64,000 bases of DNA from Candidatus Krumholzibacteriia bacterium (GCA_023131975.1 JAGLYV010000077.1:1-64000); one strand, 5' to 3'. Positions 17,880 to 30,209 are shown, numbered from the stretch's first letter. A program made the numbers and translations. The notes: generated by a model from the sequence alone, not told the origin.

Positions 17880-19231
17880 GACTAAGGGAGATGCTGAGCC
17901 TGTTCGTACTCTCTGCGGTCGCCTTCCTGTTTTTTGTTTCAGGTGGAAGGACCGGTTCCACGCTGGTGGTTCCTCCATGGACTCACACTTTTGGCCTGCA
18001 CAGGGTCACTGAAAAGCAACTCAGATTTATGTCGGGATTCAAGACCGGGTCTCTGGATGCGCGGGCTGTATTCTGCACCAGCCTGAAAAGTTCCTGCAAT
18101 GCTGAGAACAACTATAAAGAAGACGACATCGCGATCTTCGGCATCAATCGGTATGATAACACTATTATTTACAATGCCGGAAAAGGAAGGGCGAAAGTGT
18201 TCGGAAAGGGGAACAATGTGGTTGAGTTCTCCGGCCCCGAAGACCTCACGGGTGATGATGAAGGAAATATCTTTGTGGCCGATACTGGAAATAACAGGAT
18301 AGTACATCTCAGAATGGTGGAAGGTGATCTTGTCTTCGTAAAGGAGTTGAAACTGTTCGATGACCTGGCCCTGGATTCTCCCCGTGGTATTGATTTCTCA
18401 GGTGGCTTGTTATTCATCGCTGATACTGGTAACGACAGAATCGTCGTTTCCCATCCTGGCGGAAAGACAGAATCGATCCTCAGGCCAGAGGCAGGTGGAG
18501 CAAGTCTCGACTCACCGGTATCTGTCAGCGTCACATCTGATAGTGATGAATGGGTTTATTACACGGATTGCTTCGTTGCGGTAGTGGACAGTTCTGGACA
18601 TAGATTGTGGAAGGTCGGAAGGGATACTGGACACACCCGGGTTATCAGGTATTCCGATGTGTTCGGCAGGAACGGCGCGTTCAACGACCTTGATATGGAT
18701 TACTACAGTAATGTCTATGTCACCGACAGGTCTTCCTGCTGCATACACAAGTTTGATCGGAATCTCAACCATATCATTACTCTTGGCAGCGGCAGGCAAG
18801 GTGGTGTCGACTTTGATGAGGCGATGGATATCTCGATCAACAGACGCTTCGGGCAAGTCGTCGTCCTGGAAAAAAGAGGATTGAGATATTTCTGGGTCGG
18901 GACCGATCTGCTGGATTTAGACGCATCTGGTCTTTTTTACGAACCCAATGAGGGAAAATGTCGAGTCGACGTATCGTTTCTCATCACAGAACATTCGGTC
19001 GTCGATATCTTCCTCGAGGATATGAATGGCGATGGAAGGTTGTATTTTGCAAGGGATCTCCTCCTTCCGGGAGGTCGATTCAACAAGAGGATCGAAGTAA
19101 AAGGCGTCGTTCCCGGTACGATCGAGAACTGCAGGCCCAGATTGGTTGCAGTCGCGAAACCTACTTATTCTTCAATCGATTATATCGCTGTGACAAAAAA
19201 ATCACCCAGCCTTACCCCGACCATCAGATAA
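17876..19231 (+). CDS. Exported NHL-repeat beta-propeller protein
   Basis: 451 residues. Residues ~7-24 are hydrophobic (signal peptide or anchor). Residues ~120-330 hold NHL-type repeats, such as 'GNIFVADTGNNRIVHL', 'LLFIADTGNDRIVV' and 'NVYVTDRSSCCIHKF', predicting a six-bladed propeller. The C-terminal ~100 residues look beta-rich with an acidic 'EDMNGDGRLYFARDL' segment. NHL propellers usually bind proteins, glycans or RNA; its role is unknown. The ATGA overlap with slt suggests a link with cell-wall turnover, for instance as a binding or scaffold partner. That link is inference from gene order only. Confidence 0.8.
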   Translation: MRLREMLSLFVLSAVAFLFFVSGGRTGSTLVVPPWTHTFGLHRVTEKQLRFMSGFKTGSLDARAVFCTSLKSSCNAENNYKEDDIAIFGINRYDNTIIYNAGKGRAKVFGKGNNVVEFSGPEDLTGDDEGNIFVADTGNNRIVHLRMVEGDLVFVKELKLFDDLALDSPRGIDFSGGLLFIADTGNDRIVVSHPGGKTESILRPEAGGASLDSPVSVSVTSDSDEWVYYTDCFVAVVDSSGHRLWKVGRDTGHTRVIRYSDVFGRNGAFNDLDMDYYSNVYVTDRSSCCIHKFDRNLNHIITLGSGRQGGVDFDEAMDISINRRFGQVVVLEKRGLRYFWVGTDLLDLDASGLFYEPNEGKCRVDVSFLITEHSVVDIFLEDMNGDGRLYFARDLLLPGGRFNKRIEVKGVVPGTIENCRPRLVAVAKPTYSSIDYIAVTKKSPSLTPTIR

Positions 19232-19347
19232 TCCGTTCTGATCTTGAACTCCAATGATCCTTTTTGGCCTGCCATTTGCAATAACGGCATATGTCTTGTT
19301 CGTAGCCATTACATAAAATGAAACCCTGGAATGGAAAGGGCTGCATA

Positions 19348-20289
19348 ATGTTCATCAATAGATTTCTTGGATTTTTGCCTAAAAGCAACCTGAAAAAAGC
19401 TCTGAGCTTCCTGAACAAGGGAGAGTACAAGAGATCATGCAGGGAGTTCGAAGCATACCTCGCCCATAAAGCCGGTGTGATCGGAGGCAAGGACCAGGAA
19501 ATGATCCGGATGTACATGGTAGAGTCATTTATCGAGTATGCCCGGGAACTGGAAAACGCAGAAAAGTATGATGAATCGGCGGCAGAGCTCGAGAAAGCGG
19601 TCGAGCTCCAGCCTCATTATGCTGATGTACATTTTACCCTTGGTCGCATGTATGGTTATTCAGACAAAACGGTCAATGCAAGGGAAAGCATCAAGAGAGC
19701 CCTGGCCATTAATCCCGACTACTTCAGAGCAAGGATCATGCTTGCGAAAAGTTACCGTGATGACAAAAAACATGACAGGTGTGCCGAAGAAATTGAGAGA
19801 GCCATGTCAGCTGCTCCTAATTTCTTTATTGAGCAGGTCCGGGAGTTGTCGAGGGAGATCAGGATCGAACCGGATGGCAAAAGAGCGGATGATCTGTTCG
19901 AAAGACTTCTGGAAGAAAGGCCTTCGTCCTCGCAGGTAAGCAAACAGATCGCCCTGGAAGCCGTACAGAACGGGGATTATGAATACGCGATAACTGAACT
20001 GAAGAAATCTGTGTCGATGAACCCGAATTATCCCGACATGCACAATCTCCTTGGAATAGCATACGCGAATATGGGAATGACCGATGACGCGGTAATGGAA
20101 TTTGAGATTGCCCTGAAGGTCAATCCTGAATACCTGAAGGCCAGGATCAACATGGCTCTTACTCTTTATGAAAAAGGTTCTTCTGAAGCGGCGATGACAC
20201 ACTTGAAAGTCATCTTGAATCTCGACCCAGAGAACGAACTGGCCAATAATCTTCTCAAGGAACTCGAACCGGTCCTGAACAAGAGGTAG
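19348..20289 (+). CDS. Tetratricopeptide-repeat protein
   Basis: 313 residues. ATG 19348, with GGAAAGGG upstream, is preferred over the ORF-track ATG at 19318, which has no RBS. No signal peptide is obvious. TPR units are visible around 'YDESAAELEKAVELQPHYAD', 'ARESIKRALAINPDYFRARI', 'YEYAITELKKSVSMNPNYPD' and 'AVMEFEIALKVNPEYLKARI'. The N-terminus is basic and amphipathic. TPRs mediate protein contacts; no catalytic motif is present. It is six bases from the J-domain/TPR gene, so they are likely co-expressed and may form one assembly. Confidence 0.85.
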   Translation: MFINRFLGFLPKSNLKKALSFLNKGEYKRSCREFEAYLAHKAGVIGGKDQEMIRMYMVESFIEYARELENAEKYDESAAELEKAVELQPHYADVHFTLGRMYGYSDKTVNARESIKRALAINPDYFRARIMLAKSYRDDKKHDRCAEEIERAMSAAPNFFIEQVRELSREIRIEPDGKRADDLFERLLEERPSSSQVSKQIALEAVQNGDYEYAITELKKSVSMNPNYPDMHNLLGIAYANMGMTDDAVMEFEIALKVNPEYLKARINMALTLYEKGSSEAAMTHLKVILNLDPENELANNLLKELEPVLNKR

Positions 20290-20295
20290 ATTGAA

Positions 20296-20985
20296 GTGAA
20301 TACCGATTATTACGCACTCCTGGAAGCATGGCCGACTTCATCCAAGGATGATATAAAGAAGAACTATTTTCGCCTCGCAAAGCTGTATCATCCCGATGTC
20401 GCCGGTGACAAACCTGAGGTCAGAGAGCGATTCAAGCAGATCAACGAAGCGTTCAGCACACTTGACGATCCGGAGAAAAGGCATCAATATAACGAATCGC
20501 TGAGAAAAAGCAAGCAGGGTTCACGGGATGCCCAGTCATTGCAGGAAAACGATCAGAGAACGGCTATCCTGGCTTTTCAGCAGGCAAAGGAAGCAATGAG
20601 GGACGGATTCTACGATAAGGCTGTGCTCTTGCTCAAGTCAGCCATAAAGTACAATTCCTCCAATCCTACATACCAGAGTTGGTATGGATTCTGTCTGGCT
20701 ATGACGAACAAGAACCTTCACGAGGCCAGGGACGCCTGCAGGATGGCTATTCAGAGCGAGTTCTATAATGCCGACTATCACGCGAATCTGGGTTTTGTCT
20801 ATTTTAAGGCAGGATTGAAGGCCCAGTCGATAAAACACTTCAGGGAAGCCCTTAAATGGGATTCGAAAAACAGTATAGCAAATAAATTTCTGGATCGGGT
20901 CGACAGGGGCAGGGGGAAGCCTGTAGGTCCGATTGACAGGATGATCTCTGCGGCAAAGCATATCTTTACGTCGAAAAGTAGCTAA
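20296..20985 (+). CDS. J-domain protein with C-terminal TPRs
   Basis: 229 residues from a GTG start. Residues ~3-66 are a complete J domain: 'DYYALLEAWPTSSKDDIKKN', the HPD motif in 'AKLYHPDVAG', and 'INEAFSTLDDPEKRHQY'. The Gly/Phe-rich and zinc-finger regions of true DnaJ are missing. Residues ~95-200 contain TPR-like helices ('GFYDKAVLLLKSAIKYNSS', 'ADYHANLGFVYFKAGLKAQS'). J domains stimulate Hsp70 ATPase, so this should be a specialised co-chaperone targeting DnaK to a client chosen by its TPRs. It lies between a TPR gene and a membrane propeller gene. Confidence 0.88.
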   Translation: MNTDYYALLEAWPTSSKDDIKKNYFRLAKLYHPDVAGDKPEVRERFKQINEAFSTLDDPEKRHQYNESLRKSKQGSRDAQSLQENDQRTAILAFQQAKEAMRDGFYDKAVLLLKSAIKYNSSNPTYQSWYGFCLAMTNKNLHEARDACRMAIQSEFYNADYHANLGFVYFKAGLKAQSIKHFREALKWDSKNSIANKFLDRVDRGRGKPVGPIDRMISAAKHIFTSKSS

Positions 20986-21070
20986 ACAGGCGCTTTTAAT
21001 ACCTCATAAGCATATTTTATGTTGCATTTTCAGTCTGTCCCGGCTAATCTCCGCAAGCGAGGTGGTCGTG

Positions 21071-22975
21071 ATGAACAAGACGTCTTTTCTGTGTATCGGC
21101 AACAAGGGCAAGGAAAACTCGCTCGTCTATCAGGAAATCCCCAGAAAAACCAGAGGTGAAGAGTTTTTTGTCTTCTTTTCTCCTTCGGATCCCGCGTTTG
21201 AACCTGTGGCCCGCAAGTTGTTCCGACATATTATTTCTCTTTCCAGACTCGGGCATCCGTCAAATTTCTTTTCAAGGGTGATGGATATCTTTAAGGATGT
21301 CGCCAATTTCCATGATCCTGATGGTACTTTTCTTTCGGATTCTATGATTCTAGTGATGATCAAGAGAGAAAGAGATGTTTATCTGCTGCGGAACAGCGGA
21401 GTAGAAGCTGTCCACAGGGATATCGACCAGTCTGTCGAGACTCCACTGGATGCCTACCCGGGACTTTACAGATACGATCTGGATCGGAACTCAGGCCAGG
21501 TCGAGCTTTTTGAGAGCAAAACAGAAGATTTTTTCACATTGCAGAGATTTGAGATGGCGCCCGGCAGGCATACTATTGTCTTCGTACCTTCGAAAGATTT
21601 TGTTGAAAGACATAGGGAGGCCCTGCTGAACAGCGTATTCTTTCCCTCGTTCGAGATGAAGGATGATGGGATCGAGACGGGGATCGATCTGACATTTCCG
21701 GCAATGAGATGGAATATACCAACGATGTATGACAAGCCGGTTACCGGCGTGAGGAGAAGGGGAATGATAAGAAAATGGATTCCGTATTCGGCCGGCGCGG
21801 TTGCTGCCATAGTCGCCCTGATATTTATTTTTAAACCGTTTGGAGGCGGGGCTGACAGTCCCATTGAAGGAGATGTCCTTCTTACAGCCGAAGACGGGAT
21901 TGTTGAAACAAGTGAGACAGAAGCTGCTGAATACCGTGGCTCCGAAGAAACGATCGAAGTGAAAAGCCCCGTGCCAACCGACGTTTCTGATAAAGTGACG
22001 GTAAGCATGGTTGATGGCTGGAAAAAGAAATTCGATGCACCGGTAACCTCGTCCCCGGTCTTGACAGGGGATCAGGTCATTTTCGGATGCCGTGATGGAA
22101 ATCTATATTCCTTCAGCCGGGATGGGTCACTTCTGTGGAAATACACAGGGAAGCAGGGGATCGGGGCTTCTCCCTTTGTGTCTGAAGGAAGAGCAGTATG
22201 CGCGGATTACGAGGGAAATGTATTTTGCCTTGACGCCGTGTCGGGCAGCTTGATCTGGAACAACGGGACCGGTGACAAGATCGTCAGTTCACCCGTCATT
22301 GGAAATGATATGGTTATTTCCGGGACGACAAAGGGAACACTCTACGCATTTTCCCTGAAAGATGGAGTTCGCCTCTGGGCTAAAAACATAGGTACGGGAA
22401 TCTGGGCGACCAGCACCATAGGGGATGATTTTGTCATTGCGGCAACCACCGATGGATCACTGGTAAAACTGAGTCATTCAGGAAAGGTACTCTGGAGGGT
22501 TCAGCCCGGCGGGGAAATATATTCGACCCCTCTCGTCCTGAAAGAAAAAGACCTTGTCATTTTCGGTACTGGAGACCGGTTTATCTATGCATATTCTCTC
22601 TCGGCCGGCAATCTCATGTGGAGGTTTTCGGCAGGTAGCGACATCAGAAGCGCTCCGGTGACAAACGGAAGTGAGATATTTGTAGGGTCTGAAGACGGGA
22701 ATCTTTTTGCGTTGACGTTCGCAGGGACTCTTGTGTGGAAGAGAGATGTGGGGGGAGCGGTGAGATCGAGACCCCTTGTGGTCGAAGATGCTGTATTTGT
22801 CACTACTTACGGCTCCAGGCTGAAGGCGTTCAAGTCGAAAGATGGAGAGCCTGTGGTTGAATTCAGGGTTGAATCACCCGTCTATTCATCGCCGGCGACT
22901 GATGGAAGATTGATATTTTTCGGGTCAAACCAGGGGTATTTTCATGCCGCGCGTCTGAAACGCGGTATCAGTTAG
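21071..22975 (+). CDS. Single-pass membrane protein: phosphatase-like cytosolic domain plus PQQ-type propeller
   Basis: 634 residues from ATG 21071 (GAGG eight bases upstream; the ORF track uses GTG 21062). Residues ~1-200 are cytosolic and faintly resemble a PP2C/PPM phosphatase ('SDSMILVMIKRERDVYLL'), but the metal-binding Asp/Gly motifs are not apparent, so it is probably inactive. A basic stretch precedes one transmembrane helix (~237-256). A linker follows, then from ~320 to the end at least seven BamB/PQQ-type blades ('VIFGCRDGNLYSFSRDGSLL', 'GNVFCLDAVSGSLIWN', 'LFALTFAGTLVWKRD'). The propeller should lie outside the inner membrane. This may be a sensor or scaffold across the membrane; the function is unknown. 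Confidence 0.75.
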   Translation: MNKTSFLCIGNKGKENSLVYQEIPRKTRGEEFFVFFSPSDPAFEPVARKLFRHIISLSRLGHPSNFFSRVMDIFKDVANFHDPDGTFLSDSMILVMIKRERDVYLLRNSGVEAVHRDIDQSVETPLDAYPGLYRYDLDRNSGQVELFESKTEDFFTLQRFEMAPGRHTIVFVPSKDFVERHREALLNSVFFPSFEMKDDGIETGIDLTFPAMRWNIPTMYDKPVTGVRRRGMIRKWIPYSAGAVAAIVALIFIFKPFGGGADSPIEGDVLLTAEDGIVETSETEAAEYRGSEETIEVKSPVPTDVSDKVTVSMVDGWKKKFDAPVTSSPVLTGDQVIFGCRDGNLYSFSRDGSLLWKYTGKQGIGASPFVSEGRAVCADYEGNVFCLDAVSGSLIWNNGTGDKIVSSPVIGNDMVISGTTKGTLYAFSLKDGVRLWAKNIGTGIWATSTIGDDFVIAATTDGSLVKLSHSGKVLWRVQPGGEIYSTPLVLKEKDLVIFGTGDRFIYAYSLSAGNLMWRFSAGSDIRSAPVTNGSEIFVGSEDGNLFALTFAGTLVWKRDVGGAVRSRPLVVEDAVFVTTYGSRLKAFKSKDGEPVVEFRVESPVYSSPATDGRLIFFGSNQGYFHAARLKRGIS

Positions 22976-23029
22976 ACCAGATGTCCAGTGTCGGATCCCG
23001 AAATCAAATCAGGGGCGATACTGCCTTCC

Positions 23030-23058
23030 TTGCTAATTATCCGCCCGTAGACTATTTT
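23030..23058 (+). promoter_or_regulatory. Weak candidate promoter for secA
   Basis: TTGCTA, a 17-base spacer and TATTTT (four of six at each box) lie 25 bases before the GTG start. This is the best match in the 107-base gap. I see no SecM-like upstream peptide. Confidence 0.3.
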
Positions 23059-23082
23059 CCGGGTAAATCGGAGGTCAGTTGA

Positions 23083-26136
<3,054 letters not shown>

Positions 26137-26188
26137 GCATTATTCTCCATTAAGCAATATGGATCGACAGCTTTAGACGGGGATGGAG

Positions 26189-26629
26189 ATGAAGGAACGC
26201 ATCAAGGAGATCATAACCTATATCATGGACCTGAGGACGGGCGACCCGTTCGACCTGGCGTTCATGTACGATGAACTCGAGGATCTGGGTTATTCCAGCG
26301 CTGAAATAGATCAGGCCTTCACTATCCTTGATTTTGAGGGGGAGACAGGAGATGTCGATGCGTCATCGTTTGTGCATACGAAGAACAGAGTCCTTGGCGA
26401 AGGAGAGAAAATAGTTCTTTCGGTTGAAGCTCAGGGATATCTGATCCGGCTCCAGACTTCAGGGTGGCTTACGGAAATCCAGCTGAGCCTGATCGTAGAA
26501 AATGCTGCAATCGATTACCAGATCCCGATATCTGTCAACGAGATCATTGAACTTACTGCCAGATATGTACCGGAGATGCCAGACGATATCCTTATGGGAT
26601 CGAACAGTCCTTCAGACATGCTGAACTAG
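26189..26629 (+). CDS. smg: Smg/DUF494-family protein
   Basis: About 146 residues. ATG 26189 is favoured because GGGG directly abuts the ORF-track ATG 26183. The helical, acidic sequence ('EELEDLGYSSAEIDQAF'-like N-half and 'AQGYLIRLQTSGWLTEIQL' C-half) follows the layout of Smg/DUF494: a two-helix element, a short variable link, then a conserved C-terminal bundle. The molecular role of Smg is not known. In Proteobacteria it lies between dprA and topA; here it also directly precedes topA (14 bases), which supports the call. Similarity is moderate, so family membership is less certain than the gene. Confidence 0.65.
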   Translation: MKERIKEIITYIMDLRTGDPFDLAFMYDELEDLGYSSAEIDQAFTILDFEGETGDVDASSFVHTKNRVLGEGEKIVLSVEAQGYLIRLQTSGWLTEIQLSLIVENAAIDYQIPISVNEIIELTARYVPEMPDDILMGSNSPSDMLN

Positions 26630-26643
26630 ACAGGGAGAACGAA

Positions 26644-28839
26644 TTGAATCAGGTACTTGTCATTGTAGAGTCCCCCGCAAAAGCCAGGACGATCAAAAAG
26701 TATCTTGGAAAAGGTTACAAGGTCAAGGCTTCGGTCGGTCATATCAGGGACCTTCCCAAAAAGGAACTGGGAATCGATATAGAGAATGGGTTCACTCCCA
26801 AGTATGTGAACGACAGGAAGAAAAGCAAGATCGTCAAGGAACTGAGGGAAGAAGCCGCAAAAAGCGATGAAATACTTCTCGCGACAGATATGGATCGAGA
26901 GGGAGAGGCTATTGCCTGGCACCTGGAAGAGATACTCAAGAAGGCAAAAGTCCCCATGCGGAGAATCATCTTCAACGAGATAACGGAAAACGCGATAAGG
27001 GAAGCCGTCGAAAATCCTCACGAGATCGACATGAACAAGGTGAATGCCCAGCAGGCAAGAAGAATACTGGACAGGCTCGTCGGGTATCTCATAAGCCCGG
27101 TTCTGTGGAAGATATTTTATCGAGGCCTTTCGGCAGGCAGGGTACAGAGTGTCGGCTTGAGGCTCTTGTGCGAGCGTGAAGAGGAGATCAGGCAGTTTGT
27201 TCCCGCGGAGTACTGGACAATAGAGGGTGTACTCAAGAACTCAGCCGGGGAAAAATTCGATGCCCGCCTGTTCAAGATCCAGGGAGAGAATCCTGAGATA
27301 AAAGATGGTGAAAGTGCTTCAAAGATACTGGATAAAATCAAAGCATCGGACCCCATAGTCTCAAAAGTGACCGAAAAAGAAAAGAAACGCAATCCGCAGC
27401 CCCCCTTTATCACGAGTACCATGCAGAGAGAAGCCGCCAGTCGGCTCGGGTTCTCCGCCAAAAAGACTATGATGCTCGCGCAACAGTTATATGAAGGTGT
27501 CTCACTGGGGTCAGAAGGGTCAGTCGGACTGATAAGCTACATGAGGACCGATTCGACTCGTGTCAGTGATGACGCGTTCAGACAGGGGCAGGAGCTCATA
27601 GCGGATAAGTTCGGTAAAGACAATGTATATGAAGGGAAAAGGGGCTTCAGAAAAGCGAAAAGGTCGCAGGATGCTCACGAAGCAATCCGTCCAACCGATT
27701 GTTTCAGGATGCCCGATGAGATAGGGAAGTATCTCGATAAGGACCAGAGGGCGCTCTATACGCTTATATGGCAGAGATTCCTCGCTTCTCTCGCAATGCC
27801 CGTCGTATACAGCGTGAAGGAAGTCGATATTGCCTCCGGTGACGAGTATCAACTGAGGGCCAATGGGCGTAGACTTAAATCTCCCGGTTTTCTATCAATA
27901 TTCCCCGACAGAAAAACTGAAGATGAAAACTGGCTTCCCGACCTGACCACGGAAGAGAAGCTGGCTATAGACTCCATGGACTCAAATCAACATTTCACCG
28001 AACCTTCACCAAGGTATTCCGAGGCCTCGCTTATTAAGGAGCTGGAAGACAAAGGCATAGGACGCCCGAGTACTTATGCCAGTATTATCAGTATTATCCT
28101 CGCGAGAGAATATGCGTCCAGGGAAAACAAGGCGCTCTGTCCCACCGAACTTGGAGAGGCAGTCTGGAAATCCCTTTCCGGATCATTTAACGACATATTT
28201 GCAGTCGATTTTACGGCACGGATGGAAAACGAGTTGGATAAAGTCGAGGACGCGGATGAAGTCTGGAAGGATGTCGTAAGTTTCTTCTATGAACCTCTCA
28301 ATGTCGATCTCGAAGTGTTCAAGGGCAAACAGAAGGAAATAAAGGAATCTTTTCAGGAAGAAACAGAAGAACTATGTGAGAAGTGTGGCAAGAAACTGAT
28401 TAAAAAATGGAGCAGAAACGGCCTTTTCCTCGCCTGCCCCGGATGGCCTGAATGCAAATTTGCAAGATCTCTCGAAGAGGAAGAAAAGCTCGAAAAGGAA
28501 TGTCCTGAATGTGGCGGAGACCTGGCCTACAAGAGGGGCCGTTTCGGTAGATTTATCGCATGTTCCAACTATCCCGAATGCAAATACACAGAAGCGATAA
28601 GCCTTGGGGTCCCCTGCCCCGAAGATGGATGTAAAGGTGAAGTCACCGAGAAGAAGACCAGAAGGGGAAAGGTCTTTTATGGGTGCACAAAATATCCATC
28701 GTGCAAATTTGCCAGTTGGGACAAACCGATCGTTGAAAAATGCCCTGAATGCGGGAACGGGTGGATGGTAGAAAAGAACACCAAGACAAAAGGCTCGTAT
28801 CATAAATGTCCCGCCTGCAAGCATGAGGTAACTCCCTGA
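26644..28839 (+). CDS. topA: DNA topoisomerase I
   Basis: 731 residues from TTG 26644, with AGGGAG upstream. The Toprim domain starts 'VIVESPAKARTIKKYLG' with 'ATDMDREGEAIAWHL'. The catalytic Tyr lies in 'ISYMRTDSTRVS'. 'RPSTYASIISIIL' and the gate region follow. The C-terminus has four Cys4 zinc ribbons (e.g. 'CEKCGKKLIKKWSRNGLFL' and 'CPECGGDLAYKRGRFGRFI'), one more than in E. coli TopA. The enzyme relaxes negative supercoils by type IA strand passage. It ends in a TGATG overlap with trmFO. The order smg-topA-trmFO-xerC-hslV-hslU suggests one long transcription unit. Confidence 0.98.
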   Translation: MNQVLVIVESPAKARTIKKYLGKGYKVKASVGHIRDLPKKELGIDIENGFTPKYVNDRKKSKIVKELREEAAKSDEILLATDMDREGEAIAWHLEEILKKAKVPMRRIIFNEITENAIREAVENPHEIDMNKVNAQQARRILDRLVGYLISPVLWKIFYRGLSAGRVQSVGLRLLCEREEEIRQFVPAEYWTIEGVLKNSAGEKFDARLFKIQGENPEIKDGESASKILDKIKASDPIVSKVTEKEKKRNPQPPFITSTMQREAASRLGFSAKKTMMLAQQLYEGVSLGSEGSVGLISYMRTDSTRVSDDAFRQGQELIADKFGKDNVYEGKRGFRKAKRSQDAHEAIRPTDCFRMPDEIGKYLDKDQRALYTLIWQRFLASLAMPVVYSVKEVDIASGDEYQLRANGRRLKSPGFLSIFPDRKTEDENWLPDLTTEEKLAIDSMDSNQHFTEPSPRYSEASLIKELEDKGIGRPSTYASIISIILAREYASRENKALCPTELGEAVWKSLSGSFNDIFAVDFTARMENELDKVEDADEVWKDVVSFFYEPLNVDLEVFKGKQKEIKESFQEETEELCEKCGKKLIKKWSRNGLFLACPGWPECKFARSLEEEEKLEKECPECGGDLAYKRGRFGRFIACSNYPECKYTEAISLGVPCPEDGCKGEVTEKKTRRGKVFYGCTKYPSCKFASWDKPIVEKCPECGNGWMVEKNTKTKGSYHKCPACKHEVTP

Positions 28840-30143
28840 TGAATAAAATCGTTGTAGTCGGTGGAGGTCTGGCCGGCTGCGAGACCGCTCTTCAGCTGGC
28901 CTCCAGGGGTTTGCAGGTAGAACTTGTTGAAATGCGTCCTGGCAGGATGACTCCCGCTCACCGCACAGGATCTCTGGCTGAACTCGTCTGTAGCAATTCT
29001 CTGAAATCCGACAATGCTGAGACCGCTTCGGGTCTTTTAAAACGAGAGCTTAGAATGCTGGGATGCAGGCTTCTGGAGATAGCTTCGGAATCAAGGGTTC
29101 CAGCGGGGCACGCGCTTGCGGTCGACAGGGAAATATTTTCCAGAAAAGTCGGCGAGGCCGTGGCTGAAGAAAGCCTGATAAAATTGTCGCACAGGGAGCA
29201 GACTGATCTGGATATCCCGGTCGTAGTCATCGCTACGGGACCTCTGACTTCCGATCTGCTCTCGAGCGCGGTAATTGAACATTTTGGAAAAGACAACCTG
29301 TTCTTTTACGACGCGATATCGATGTCTATAGCTGTAGACAGTATGGACCATTCAAAGGTATTCAAGGCATCACGGTATGGAAAGGGCGACCCGGATTACT
29401 GGAACGTCCCTCTGGACAGGGACAAGTATCTTGCTCTGCTCGAATATATCCGTACCGCTTCAAAAAAGGCCGGACATGATTTTGAAGACGGTCGGTGTTT
29501 CGAGGCCTGCCTTCCGGTCGAAGTGAGCGTTTCGAGAGGTGACGATGTCTTAAGGTACGGGCCTTTAAAGCCTCGTGGCCTCGTTGACCCGATCACCGGG
29601 AAAGAGCCTTACGCGGTCATCCAGCTCAGACAGGAGAGTATTGAGGGGACTATCGCAGGGTTGGTCGGATTTCAGACCAAGATGACGATGTCCGCGCAGA
29701 AGGGCCTGATGGCGTTGATCCCGGGTCTTGAGAACGCGGAGATCGTGCGGTTCGGGGCCATTCACAGAAATACTTTTCTGGATTCGCCTGGCCTGCTGGA
29801 CAGCAGGCAGATGTCCATAAAGAGAGATGGACTGTTTTTTTCGGGGCAGATCACTGGTGTTGAAGGGTATGTCGAGTCGATCGCTCATGGTCTGCTTACC
29901 GCGATCAATGTATTGAAGTATATTGAGGGACATCCGCCTGTCATCTTTCCTTCCGAAACACTTCTCGGAGGACTGCAGGCGCATCTTGTCAGTAAAAGCT
30001 CCAATTTCCAGCCCATGAACGCGAATTTTGGTATCCTGCCTCCCGTAAAAGGAAAACGGAGGGAGAGAAAGGCGATGAAAGTGGAGCGCTCTCTCACAAG
30101 CCTCATTTCGTTTCTTGATAAACAATCATTTGACATACCTTGA
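28839..30143 (+). CDS. trmFO: Folate/FAD-dependent tRNA (uracil-54-C5)-methyltransferase TrmFO
   Basis: 434 residues. The FAD-binding start 'VVVGGGLAGCETALQLASRG' is followed by the TrmFO signature 'EMRPGRMTPAHRTG' and 'LAELVCSNSLKSD' with the catalytic-region Cys. 'FFSGQITGVEGYVESIAHG' is the conserved C-terminal FAD motif. TrmFO makes ribothymidine at position 54 of tRNA using 5,10-methylene-THF, unlike SAM-dependent TrmA. The start overlaps the topA stop by one base (TGATG). Position between topA and xerC matches many Firmicutes and some Deltaproteobacteria. Confidence 0.97.
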   Translation: MNKIVVVGGGLAGCETALQLASRGLQVELVEMRPGRMTPAHRTGSLAELVCSNSLKSDNAETASGLLKRELRMLGCRLLEIASESRVPAGHALAVDREIFSRKVGEAVAEESLIKLSHREQTDLDIPVVVIATGPLTSDLLSSAVIEHFGKDNLFFYDAISMSIAVDSMDHSKVFKASRYGKGDPDYWNVPLDRDKYLALLEYIRTASKKAGHDFEDGRCFEACLPVEVSVSRGDDVLRYGPLKPRGLVDPITGKEPYAVIQLRQESIEGTIAGLVGFQTKMTMSAQKGLMALIPGLENAEIVRFGAIHRNTFLDSPGLLDSRQMSIKRDGLFFSGQITGVEGYVESIAHGLLTAINVLKYIEGHPPVIFPSETLLGGLQAHLVSKSSNFQPMNANFGILPPVKGKRRERKAMKVERSLTSLISFLDKQSFDIP

Positions 30144-30158
30144 TCCACTTGATGTGTC

Positions 30159-30209
30159 GACCGCAAACATGATATGTTTCCGGAGAAGATGAAAGTGGGG
30201 ACAGCGGTC
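30159..30209. other. Nested inverted repeats in the trmFO-xerC gap
   Basis: The inner repeat is AAACAT-GAT-ATGTTT (30165-30179). With a single mismatch it extends through CCG/CGG to 30161-30183. An outer pair, GACCGC (30159) and GCGGTC (30204-30209), can enclose it, sharing bases with the extension, so the two extended forms are alternatives. The xerC Shine-Dalgarno GGAGG lies just downstream. It could be an RNA hairpin, a repressor site, or less likely a recombinase site. Confidence 0.5.

Noticed and set aside
30161-30183. Inverted repeat near xerC as dif
   Set aside because: dif has 11-base arms around a six-base centre; this has a three-base centre and little resemblance to known dif arms.
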